From contig NZ_CAJLUB010000106.1 in the NCBI RefSeq assembly GCF_905209685.1, forward strand, positions 1 through 6,469: a DNA stretch of 6,469 nt. The letters are read 5' to 3'. Below, one piece after another: positions 1 to 6,010 of the stretch; positions within the stretch are counted from its first letter, which is position 1; each line of letters opens with the position of its first letter. The notes under the pieces are model-generated. The model was not told the origin of the DNA, made no database searches, and was given only the letters and a program-made list of their open reading frames with translations. A program made the position numbers and the translations under genes. Source of the DNA: an uncultured Veillonella sp. (GTDB lineage: Bacteria; Bacillota; Negativicutes; Veillonellales; Veillonellaceae).

Positions 1-187
1 CAAAGTTAAGGCAGATAGATTTAGCATGACCAATGTGTAAGTAACCATTTGGTTCTGGCGGGAAACGAGTTAATACGCGTCCACCGTATTTACCAGTTTC
101 ATTATCTTTGTTGATGATAGCTTCGATAAAGTTAACAGATACAACTTCTTCAGGAGCTACAGTTTTTTCAATATCTTTATGTTCCAA
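1..187 (-). CDS. glnS: Glutaminyl-tRNA synthetase, N-terminal part (cut by window edge)
   Basis: This is the first 62 codons of a class I aminoacyl-tRNA synthetase that charges tRNA-Gln with glutamine in the cytoplasm, using ATP. The sequence shows the diagnostic start of the Rossmann catalytic domain, [12 protein letters not shown], at about residues 43-54. It contains the HIGH nucleotide-binding signature, followed by AKSICLNF, which closely matches E. coli GlnRS and separates it from GluRS. The gene continues beyond base 1; the family is about 550 residues, so only a ninth is visible. I chose TTG at 185-187 as the start because GGAGG lies 8 bases upstream of it. An in-frame ATG at 200-202 overlaps that GGAGG and has no ribosome-binding site of its own. 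There is no terminator between this gene and the dehydrogenase upstream, so read-through is likely. Identity is very sure; the start is likely. Confidence 0.95.
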   Translation of the reverse strand, partial: MEHKDIEKTVAPEEVVSVNFIEAIINKDNETGKYGGRVLTRFPPEPNGYLHIGHAKSICLNF

Positions 188-195
188 CGTTCTAA

Positions 196-200
196 CCTCC
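196..200 (-). promoter_or_regulatory. Ribosome-binding site that decides the glnS start (GGAGG)
   Basis: GGAGG on the minus strand sits 8 bases before TTG 187. The alternative ATG at 202 overlaps this element, so initiation there would leave it unused. This favours a TTG start. Confidence 0.7.
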
Positions 201-269
201 ATAGGATAAATATTCTTTTATTTTACCATATTTTGCATAATACCGCATATCTTTTGAGGTCTTGTGATA

Positions 270-1319
270 TTAGTCGAAATCAGCTAAGTCTATACCAGCT
301 TTTTTAAGCTCTTCTAAAGCAGACTCTACATCCATTTCTGGTTTCTTATAGTTAACTTCTTCATTAACACAGGTCTTTAATGGTTTCTTATGAACGCCAG
401 CAATAATATTGTCAGCTGTCAAAATAGACATATCATAACGCGTACGATCAGTATAAGAACCAATATGTGGTACGATAAGACAGTTCTCAACATCCAATAA
501 TGGATGATCTGCTGGCAATGGCTCTGGATCAGTTACGTCAAGTGCTGCGTAATCAATTTCACCTGTTTTTAAGGCACTAATCAAAGCATCTGTATCAACG
601 ATAGGTCCACGGCCAACATTAACAAACAATGCAGTATTCTTCATTTTTTTGAAGAATGCTTCATCACACATGTGATATGTTTCATCTGTTAGTGGAGCCA
701 TCACACAAACTACATCACTAGTAGCTAATAAGTCATCTAATTCCATATACGTAGTTTTATGAATCTTGTCATCAATACGCTGATTACGATTATGGTATAC
801 CACAGTCATACCGAATGCACGAGCACGACGAGAAATAGATACACCAATAGCCCCCATCCCAATAATACCAAGGGTACGGCGACTCAAATCAAAACCTTTA
901 ATATTAGATGGTCTTTGAGCCCAACGTCCTTCTTTTACGAAATTAGCATTTTCCAGAATACGACGACTAGCAGTGGCAATTAATGTAAAAGCAAGCTCTG
1001 CTACGGTTTCATTAAGAACACCTGGCGTATTGCCATAAGGAATACCTGCTGCCGTTAATTCATCAATTTTTACATTATCATAACCCACAGCTGCTTGAGC
1101 AATAACCTTTAAATTAGGTGCATTTTTTACAAGATCACCGTCTACATCTAAAGGGCGAACACACCACAAACCATCCGCATCAACGAGCCATTCCTTTAAT
1201 GTCTCACGAGGCATTACAGTCTTTTCAGTCCATTGGCGCACATCTACGTGCTCTTTTAAATAAGCAATTGCATCTTTACGGACTAAACCGTTTACAACAA
1301 CTAGAGGTTTTTTTTCCAT
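270..1319 (-). CDS. D-isomer-specific 2-hydroxyacid dehydrogenase, glyoxylate/hydroxypyruvate reductase type
   Basis: A 349-residue cytoplasmic NAD(P)-dependent oxidoreductase that interconverts a 2-keto acid and a D-2-hydroxy acid. The substrate-domain motif VGYDNV lies at 78-83 and NTPGVLNETVAELAF at 97-111. The Rossmann fingerprint G154-M-G156-A-I-G159 follows. The family catalytic residues are all present: R237 in VGRGP, E266 in DPEPLPADHPL and H285 in PHIGS. The stretch LDVTDPEPLPADHPLL matches glyoxylate/hydroxypyruvate reductases (GRHPR, GyaR, GhrB) better than lactate or phosphoglycerate dehydrogenases. HNR (176-178) after the second Rossmann strand, with arginine instead of an acidic residue, suggests NADPH preference; this is inference. 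About 30 residues after position 319 extend past the usual core as a charged, probably helical tail. The start ATG has GGAGG 10 bases upstream. The substrate (glyoxylate, hydroxypyruvate or another 2-keto acid) cannot be fixed from sequence. Confidence 0.93.
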   Translation of the reverse strand: MEKKPLVVVNGLVRKDAIAYLKEHVDVRQWTEKTVMPRETLKEWLVDADGLWCVRPLDVDGDLVKNAPNLKVIAQAAVGYDNVKIDELTAAGIPYGNTPGVLNETVAELAFTLIATASRRILENANFVKEGRWAQRPSNIKGFDLSRRTLGIIGMGAIGVSISRRARAFGMTVVYHNRNQRIDDKIHKTTYMELDDLLATSDVVCVMAPLTDETYHMCDEAFFKKMKNTALFVNVGRGPIVDTDALISALKTGEIDYAALDVTDPEPLPADHPLLDVENCLIVPHIGSYTDRTRYDMSILTADNIIAGVHKKPLKTCVNEEVNYKKPEMDVESALEELKKAGIDLADFD

Positions 1320-1409
1320 ATGTATAAGTCCTCCAAAAACGTCTTATAATACACGCCCAAGAATTTCGCGTTAAAGTTAATATCATATATTTCTATTATA
1401 TACTTATAT

Positions 1410-1437
1410 TTTATACTAGAAAGCTGGCGTAATACAA
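1410..1437 (-). promoter_or_regulatory. Candidate promoter of the 2-hydroxyacid dehydrogenase
   Basis: TTGTAT (1432-1437) and TATAAA (1410-1415) on the minus strand are 16 bases apart, giving a leader of roughly 85 bases. The -35 overlaps the tail of the mscL terminator. A second TATAAT at 1395-1400 has no clear -35 partner. The whole 1375-1420 stretch is very AT-rich, so chance matches are easy. Confidence 0.35.
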
Positions 1438-1439
1438 CA

Positions 1440-1471
1440 AAAAGGAGTAAGGCCTAGGCCTTACTCCTTTT
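1440..1471 (-). terminator. Intrinsic terminator after mscL (perfect 32-base palindrome)
   Basis: Two complementary 16-base halves meet at GGCCTAGGCC and form a perfect inverted repeat. The RNA would fold as a long stem with a four-base CTAG loop. On the minus strand the stem is followed by TTTTTGTTGT, a usable U-rich tail, about 20 bases after the mscL stop codon. On the plus strand the run is only TTTT before mixed sequence, and no plus-strand gene needs it. Confidence 0.88.
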
Positions 1472-1490
1472 ATGTAGCTTTAAATTTGAA

Positions 1491-1958
1491 TTATTTCAAA
1501 TCTGCTGTACAGTTAGGACATTTAACTGCATCAATGTGAATTTCTGTTTTACAGAATTGACATTCTTTAGTTGTAGGTGCTTCAGCAGCTTCTTCTTCTT
1601 TCGCGTTTTTCATCATTTTAGCTAATGCGCGAACCATCAAGAATACAACGAACGCCAAGATTAAGAATTGAATCAAATCAGTAATGAATGTACCGTATGG
1701 CAATACAGAACCAACTGCACGAGCTGTATTAATATCAGCACCAGCCATGAATGCATCTTTAGATGCAGCATTTAATGGCAAGTACAAGTTACTGAAATCA
1801 ATACCGCCTGTGAACAAGCTGATAATAGGCATGAACAAGTTGCTTACAACGGAGTTAACCAACGCTGTGAAAGCAGCCCCAATAATCATACCAATAGCTA
1901 GGTCCATCATGTTACCTTTGAATGCAAAAGCTTTAAAATCGTTCAAAAATTCTTTCAT
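1491..1958 (-). CDS. mscL: Large-conductance mechanosensitive channel with zinc-ribbon-like C-terminus
   Basis: A 155-residue inner-membrane channel that assembles as a homopentamer. It opens under membrane tension and releases solutes during hypo-osmotic shock. The amphipathic N-terminal helix (MKEFLNDFKAFAF) is followed by TM1 at about 16-45, with the conserved pore pattern DLAIGMIIGAAFTALV and then MPIISL. A periplasmic loop containing GGIDF follows, then TM2 at about 90-113 and a charged stretch near 114-125. Where E. coli MscL (136 residues) has its cytoplasmic helical bundle, this protein has C133-x2-C136 and C147-x2-C150, a pattern typical of zinc ribbons. Start ATG 1958 has AGGAG 9 bases upstream. 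The gene has its own strong promoter and terminator, so it is probably monocistronic. Identity is very sure; metal binding is inferred from cysteine spacing. Confidence 0.96.
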   Translation of the reverse strand: MKEFLNDFKAFAFKGNMMDLAIGMIIGAAFTALVNSVVSNLFMPIISLFTGGIDFSNLYLPLNAASKDAFMAGADINTARAVGSVLPYGTFITDLIQFLILAFVVFLMVRALAKMMKNAKEEEAAEAPTTKECQFCKTEIHIDAVKCPNCTADLK

Positions 1959-2010
1959 TTCTCACTACTCCTAGATACACTTAATTGAGAATGCGTTAAT
2001 AACTGTACTA

Positions 2011-2039
2011 ATCATAAAGGAAAGATGAAGAGATGTCAA
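2011..2039 (-). promoter_or_regulatory. mscL promoter (TTGACA-17-TATGAT)
   Basis: On the minus strand a consensus -35 TTGACA (2034-2039) is separated by exactly 17 bases from -10 TATGAT (2011-2016). This predicts a start near 2004 and a leader of about 45 bases. Three A5 tracts lie just upstream, at 2042-2046, 2055-2059 and 2078-2082, where an UP element or DNA bend could act. It is the best housekeeping-sigma promoter in the window. Confidence 0.82.
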
Positions 2040-2144
2040 TATTTTTCGATGTAGTTTTTCGAATTTATTTAATATAGTTTTTCATAGGTCAATCTAAAAT
2101 TGTAATAAATCAGTATTTATGCGTACTTTTCGCACCATGTTAAA

Positions 2145-2174
2145 AGGTGCCAATCACGAATGTGATTAGCACCT
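2145..2174 (-). terminator. Intrinsic terminator after the EamA transporter
   Basis: On the minus strand AGGTGC and AATCAC pair with GTGATT and GCACCT around a four-base ATTC loop, with one internal mismatch. TTTTAA follows immediately. It lies 40 bases after the transporter stop codon and separates it from mscL. Confidence 0.82.
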
Positions 2175-2214
2175 CTACTGTCATACAACGTCTATTATTG
2201 TATAGATTCGACAA

Positions 2215-3102
2215 TTATTTAATTTTATCCTCTATCACCTTTCCTTCTTGTAAAGGTCCACTTTGTTCTTTGAGGCGAGCCAACATAACAGAAGATACGA
2301 ACATCGCCACACCAGCGCCTATCGTTTCAATAGATAAGCTTTCACCAAAGAACAAGAAGCCATAGAAGGAACTGATGAATACACCAACATATTGTAAGAA
2401 TTGTGCCACTACAGCGTTAGTTGTAACAAAGGCACCAGTCAAGAAGAACTGAGCCACTACACTAATACCACCAATCGCCAAGATGATAAGCCAATCTGTT
2501 CCTTGTGGCATAACGAGCTTATCAGTTGTAACGAGACCTGCAATCATACCTGTAATCATGAAATAAGCCATAATTTCGAAATTACTATGTTTACCTCTCT
2601 TAGATATAAGGCGAATGGTCGTATACGCAGCTGCAGATAGAGCAGCCCCTAAAATAGCCACCAAGGCAAACCATGTAAAGCCAGTAAAACTAAATGGATT
2701 TACCATAACCATAACGGCTACAAAGATCAAGAGTAGCCATTTTCCTGCCCCTTTAGGCACTCGTTCTTTAAGAAATAAGGCACTAAAAATCAGTACGAAT
2801 ATACCTGATGTTTGAAATAAAATCGTCGCATCGGATAACTTTAGATGCACTAAAGCAATAAAATTACATACCATACCAAAGCCGCCATATAAGCCACGCA
2901 TAACAAGATGTCCTCTATCCTCTTTCGAGAATCGGATACCTCGGGTATACATAACGATGAGAACAGCTATGGTTCCAAATAAACCACGGAAAAAGGCAAT
3001 TTCCCCAGATGGAATGTTAGAGCCTAGCATCTTTACAAATAAATTCATCGTACTCAATAAGAGTGCCGACAATAATGCATACATAAGACCTTTTTTAGCC
3101 AT
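2215..3102 (-). CDS. EamA/DMT-family transporter, ten membrane helices
   Basis: A 295-residue inner-membrane protein of the drug/metabolite transporter superfamily, made of two tandem EamA domains. Hydrophobic segments appear at roughly 5-25, 33-52, 67-86, 91-111, 121-138, 143-163, 174-192, 203-222, 226-252 and 257-276. The first repeat ends with the usual FLKERVPKG turn (110-118) and the second with FFGESLS (251-257). Such family landmarks, together with the even split and length near 300, support the call. The tail after 277 is charged and cytoplasmic. Members export amino acids or metabolites, or import nucleotides or cofactors; nothing here fixes the substrate. The gene lies directly downstream of thrC, but a terminator separates them, so a role in threonine or homoserine efflux is only a hypothesis. 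Start ATG 3102 has GGGAGG 4 bases upstream. Confidence 0.93.
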   Translation of the reverse strand: MAKKGLMYALLSALLLSTMNLFVKMLGSNIPSGEIAFFRGLFGTIAVLIVMYTRGIRFSKEDRGHLVMRGLYGGFGMVCNFIALVHLKLSDATILFQTSGIFVLIFSALFLKERVPKGAGKWLLLIFVAVMVMVNPFSFTGFTWFALVAILGAALSAAAYTTIRLISKRGKHSNFEIMAYFMITGMIAGLVTTDKLVMPQGTDWLIILAIGGISVVAQFFLTGAFVTTNAVVAQFLQYVGVFISSFYGFLFFGESLSIETIGAGVAMFVSSVMLARLKEQSGPLQEGKVIEDKIK

Positions 3103-3176
3103 ACTACCTCCCTATACAAATACACTATAGTACAACTAAATAGTTACTATCCCTGTATTATCTATCTTAGCAATCT

Positions 3177-3182
3177 ATTATA
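3177..3182 (-). promoter_or_regulatory. Candidate -10 element for the EamA transporter
   Basis: TATAAT on the minus strand lies between the thrC terminator and the transporter, predicting a leader near 65 bases. No good -35 is visible at 16-18 bases upstream. The call rests mainly on position and the consensus hexamer. Confidence 0.35.
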
Positions 3183-3214
3183 CAGGAGATACGGAATATA
3201 TAAAACCAAAATAT

Positions 3215-3242
3215 ATGCCGCCCTTCTAGCGAAAGGCGGCAT
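3215..3242 (-). terminator. Intrinsic terminator after thrC
   Basis: On the minus strand ATGCCGCC pairs with GGCGGCAT. The stem continues through one T-G wobble and TTC/GAA to a four-base GCTA loop. The stem is followed by ATATTTTGGTTTT. It begins 4 bases after the thrC stop codon. Confidence 0.85.
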
Positions 3243-3246
3243 CCTA

Positions 3247-4746
3247 TTATTTAGAGAATGTATCTACAAAATCAAGAATTTCTTGTTTCATATTCTCTTT
3301 ATCGATTGCTTTTGTGAAACGCAATGGTTTAGATTTCAATGCTTCCAATTGTTTAGGGAATGCTACACCCGTTACAGCAGAAATATTATCTAAGCTTTCA
3401 TACGGTGTATCACCAACTTTAATATCTAAAGCTTCACAAATAGCTGTAGGGAATTTAAATGGATGTGCAGTAGATGCAATAATTGTATGACGCGCACCAT
3501 CTTCTGGGTGTTTCTCTAATTCCTTCATGTATGCACCCATAGCTACCGCTGTATGAGGATCCATTACATAACCATAGGAGTTGTACACTTGCTCAATGAT
3601 GGCTTTTGTTTCTTCGTCATCTACATAAGCACCTGCAAAATTAGCTTTAACGCGGTTGAATTCTTCTTCGTTTACAGTCAATTTACCTGTAGATTTAAGA
3701 TCTTTCATCCAACCAGCTGTGCGTTCACTATCCTCACCAGAGATATAGTATAAGAAACGTTCAAAGTTGGAAGACTCAAGAATATCCATAGACGGAGAAA
3801 TCGTTGTATAGAATGGGCGGTTCATATCGTATGTACCACTTTCAAAGAAATCAGTAAGCACGTTATTTTGGTTAGATGCACAAATCAATTTACCAATAGG
3901 AATACCCATTTTTTTAGCATAATAAGCAGCTAAAATATTACCGAAGTTACCAGTTGGCACCACAACGTTGAATGCTTCATCTTCATGAATGGCGCCTTGT
4001 GCAACAAGTTCTGCATAGGCATTCACATAGTACACCACTTGAGGTGCCAAGCGACCAATGTTAATAGAGTTCGCACTAGAGAACATAACACCTTTTGCAG
4101 CAACCTCTTCTGCAGTATCTTTATCAACGAATAAGCGTTTCAAGAATTGTTGCGCATCGTCGAAGTTACCGTGAATCGCAGTAACATTAACGTTGTCCCC
4201 TTCTTGCTTTTGCATTTGCTCAGCTTGCATTGGACTTACGCCATCAGTTGGGTAAAATACTTGAATGTGAGTACCAGGTACATCTTTAAAGCCTTCAAGG
4301 GCAGCTTTACCTGTATCACCAGATGTAGCCGTTAAGATAAGAACCTCTTTTTTCTCACCTTCAGCCTCTTTTGCCGCTACTAATAGATATGGGAATAAAG
4401 ACAATGCCATATCTTTGAAAGCTTGTGTACGGCCATGGAATAATTCTAGGACAGAAACCTTTTCTAATAAGGAATGTAACGGTGCAATATCACGAGTGCT
4501 GAAATTAGCATCACTGTATGCAGAGTTGATCATTTCTTTTAAATGAGCTTCTGAGAAACATGGGAACAACTTGGATAATACAACAGCTGCTACCTCTTGA
4601 TAGTTTTTATCTTTCACATCATTGTAAGTTAAGCAGTTTGTAGGGAATAAAGATGGTACATATAAACCACCATCCTCTGCTAAGCCGTGCAACAATGCAT
4701 ATGTTTCATTTACCGCAACGGTACCGCGGGTGCTAGTATAATTCAT
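3247..4746 (-). CDS. thrC: Threonine synthase (PLP-dependent)
   Basis: A cytoplasmic PLP enzyme that converts O-phospho-L-homoserine to L-threonine and phosphate, the last step of threonine synthesis. Read from the preferred start it has 499 residues and begins MNYTSTRG, the normal family N-terminus. The PLP Schiff-base lysine is K111 in GRTQAFKD. TSGDTGKAAL (about 141-150) is the substrate and cofactor contact loop, PTGNFGNILA (264-273) is the phosphate-binding glycine loop, and DPHTAVAMG (396-404) and STAHPFKFP (425-433) are conserved near the C-terminus. Length and order fit the long class I (E. coli/yeast-like) type. An in-frame ATG four codons upstream (4756-4758) would give 503 residues, but GAGG (4753-4756) overlaps that ATG and sits 6 bases before ATG 4746. 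There are no hom or thrB genes nearby, so the pathway is dispersed. Terminator and promoter flank it, indicating a single-gene unit. Confidence 0.96.
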   Translation of the reverse strand: MNYTSTRGTVAVNETYALLHGLAEDGGLYVPSLFPTNCLTYNDVKDKNYQEVAAVVLSKLFPCFSEAHLKEMINSAYSDANFSTRDIAPLHSLLEKVSVLELFHGRTQAFKDMALSLFPYLLVAAKEAEGEKKEVLILTATSGDTGKAALEGFKDVPGTHIQVFYPTDGVSPMQAEQMQKQEGDNVNVTAIHGNFDDAQQFLKRLFVDKDTAEEVAAKGVMFSSANSINIGRLAPQVVYYVNAYAELVAQGAIHEDEAFNVVVPTGNFGNILAAYYAKKMGIPIGKLICASNQNNVLTDFFESGTYDMNRPFYTTISPSMDILESSNFERFLYYISGEDSERTAGWMKDLKSTGKLTVNEEEFNRVKANFAGAYVDDEETKAIIEQVYNSYGYVMDPHTAVAMGAYMKELEKHPEDGARHTIIASTAHPFKFPTAICEALDIKVGDTPYESLDNISAVTGVAFPKQLEALKSKPLRFTKAIDKENMKQEILDFVDTFSK

Positions 4747-4752
4747 GGAATA

Positions 4753-4756
4753 CCTC
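4753..4756 (-). promoter_or_regulatory. Ribosome-binding site that decides the thrC start (GAGG)
   Basis: GAGG on the minus strand is 6 bases before ATG 4746 and overlaps the alternative ATG 4758. Together with the family N-terminus MNY-STRG it supports the shorter protein. Confidence 0.7.
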
Positions 4757-4795
4757 ATTCATAACTACAATGGATTTTACGAGTTTAATAGATTT

Positions 4796-4804
4796 ATTAT
4801 AGCA
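4796..4804 (-). promoter_or_regulatory. thrC promoter, extended -10 (TGCTATAAT)
   Basis: TGCTATAAT on the minus strand is a perfect extended -10 element. Transcription would begin near 4789, giving a leader of about 40 bases, too short for a T-box or riboswitch. There is no recognisable -35: that position falls inside the stem of the peroxidase terminator. Extended -10 promoters can work without a -35. Confidence 0.65.
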
Positions 4805-4807
4805 TAA

Positions 4808-4830
4808 AAGCGCCCCTAAAAGGAGCGCTT
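4808..4830 (-). terminator. Intrinsic terminator after the DyP peroxidase
   Basis: On the minus strand AAGCGCTCCT pairs with AGGGGCGCTT (one T-G wobble) around a three-base loop, then TTTTATGC follows. It is about 95 bases past the peroxidase stop codon. The bases between (4831-4925) are AT-rich and show nothing recognisable. Confidence 0.78.
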
Positions 4831-4925
4831 CTATAGAATTAAATGATATTTTTACTCGAATTGTTTACTGCTAACAAAATAGAGCATCACGAACTATAAA
4901 AATATACATCAAATAGCTATGTCGA

Positions 4926-5867
4926 TTATAACTCGCCTTCTGCAATAGCATCCAATGTATCAAGGGATGGAATGAAGAAAAGCATACCTGTAATAGGTTT
5001 GGAATAATCAAGCAATTTATCGTTTTGCGTAAACATATTAGTAAGCATTGTTTTAGTTACATCCCAGTAACGAGCATAACCGATAAAGTATGTGCCACGT
5101 ACACCTTGTCCAGGTTGAGCAAACGGTACGTTCATACGAACGATTTTATGTTCTTCATCATCGCGATTATCTTGAGCCACTACATTATGAGCTGCTGGAT
5201 CTTTTTCATCATCTTCTAATTCAATATCACTGAATTTACGACGGCCAATGAATTTTTCTTGCATTTCCGTAGGAAGTGCACGCCATGCATCAAGATCATG
5301 TTCATATTTTTGAGCAAATGCATAAGAACCATTAGTGAATTCAGGATCTTCATCGCCAATAACACCCCACTCAACAGCCTCTTGACCAACAGGGTTTTCA
5401 GTACCATCAACGAAATCGATGATAGCACGACCTTGTTCATAGTGGAAACCATGAGTTTCATCTACTACAGATGTAATAGGACGTAAGAACTCCATAATTT
5501 GATCTACTACCGTATATGTAACGGATTCATCATTAGAACGCACATGTAAGAATAAATCTGCTGCTACAGCTGGTACGTCTTGTTTATCCCCTTTAATACC
5601 TTGGAAATCTTCTAACTCTTTTGGTACCGGTGCATTAGGGAATAAATAATCCCATGCTTTACGGCTAAAACCAAAGGCAATGCCTAAACCTTCACCATTC
5701 GCACGAATACTAACAGAACGTTTAATGGCTTGGATACGGTCTGCCATATCTTGGATAACTTCAAGTTCTGCGTCACGATCTTTGCGATTTAATAATAAGG
5801 TTGTAAAGTTAACACTTTGGCCTGCATCTTTATATACATCTTGTGTTCTAGAAACATCTACTGCCAT
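4926..5867 (-). CDS. Dyp-type (dye-decolorizing) heme peroxidase, YfeX/DypB-like
   Basis: A 313-residue heme peroxidase that uses hydrogen peroxide to oxidise substrates; some relatives act on porphyrinogens. The distal aspartate is D154 in DFVDGTENP, the family's GxxDG-like signature. H227 (DPAAHN) fits the proximal heme ligand, and R244 with N246 in VRMNVPF fit the distal arginine and asparagine. This spacing closely follows Rhodococcus DypB (D153, H226, R244, N246) and YfeX, recalled from family knowledge. There is no signal peptide or Tat motif, so it is cytoplasmic. The C-terminus ends LDAIAEGEL without an evident encapsulin cargo peptide. Start ATG 5867 has AGGAGG 6 bases upstream. A longer open frame reaches an ATG at 5957, but those 30 codons cover the promoter and read unlike the family. 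The physiological substrate is unknown; peroxide defence or heme handling is likely. Confidence 0.94.
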   Translation of the reverse strand: MAVDVSRTQDVYKDAGQSVNFTTLLLNRKDRDAELEVIQDMADRIQAIKRSVSIRANGEGLGIAFGFSRKAWDYLFPNAPVPKELEDFQGIKGDKQDVPAVAADLFLHVRSNDESVTYTVVDQIMEFLRPITSVVDETHGFHYEQGRAIIDFVDGTENPVGQEAVEWGVIGDEDPEFTNGSYAFAQKYEHDLDAWRALPTEMQEKFIGRRKFSDIELEDDEKDPAAHNVVAQDNRDDEEHKIVRMNVPFAQPGQGVRGTYFIGYARYWDVTKTMLTNMFTQNDKLLDYSKPITGMLFFIPSLDTLDAIAEGEL

Positions 5868-5903
5868 TGGGTACCTCCTAATGAGAAAAATTATTATATA
5901 GCA

Positions 5904-5932
5904 ATCATAAGCTATTACATCTTTATTGTCTA
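5904..5932 (-). promoter_or_regulatory. DyP peroxidase promoter (TAGACA-17-TATGAT)
   Basis: On the minus strand -35 TAGACA (5927-5932) and -10 TATGAT (5904-5909) are 17 bases apart, predicting a start near 5897 and a leader of about 30 bases. The -35 edge overlaps an AT-rich segment (5929-5941) whose 13 bases recur at 6348-6360. A clear PerR or Fur box was not seen. Confidence 0.65.
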
Positions 5933-6010
5933 TAATATATAAAACATTACATACCAAATAACCTCATCATAGCTATTGCAGCTCAATCAGAAGAAGAGAT
6001 AGTAGAAAGC

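Noticed and set aside
759..2815. Plus-strand open frames opposite the dehydrogenase, mscL and transporter genes
   Set aside because: They are antisense to clearly conserved proteins, lack ribosome-binding sites and have no recognisable motifs.
4747..4795. T-box or threonine attenuator before thrC
   Set aside because: The predicted leader is only about 40 bases, with no specifier stem or T-box sequence.
4926..4970. Encapsulin cargo-loading peptide at the end of the peroxidase
   Set aside because: The protein ends LDAIAEGEL right after the core fold, without the Gly/Leu/Ile-Gly-Ser-Leu-type extension, and no encapsulin gene is present.
5216..5461. Minus-strand 81-codon frame inside the peroxidase gene
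   Set aside because: It is an out-of-frame shadow, rich in Leu/Met/Lys, overlapping the conserved catalytic region of the real frame.
5900..5945. PerR/Fur-like operator at the peroxidase promoter
   Set aside because: The AT-rich sequence does not match the palindromic consensus (TTATAATnATTATAA) when aligned base by base.
5868..5957. N-terminal extension of the peroxidase starting at ATG 5957
   Set aside because: The extra 30 residues are unlike the family and cover the -35/-10 promoter. A strong AGGAGG precedes ATG 5867 instead.
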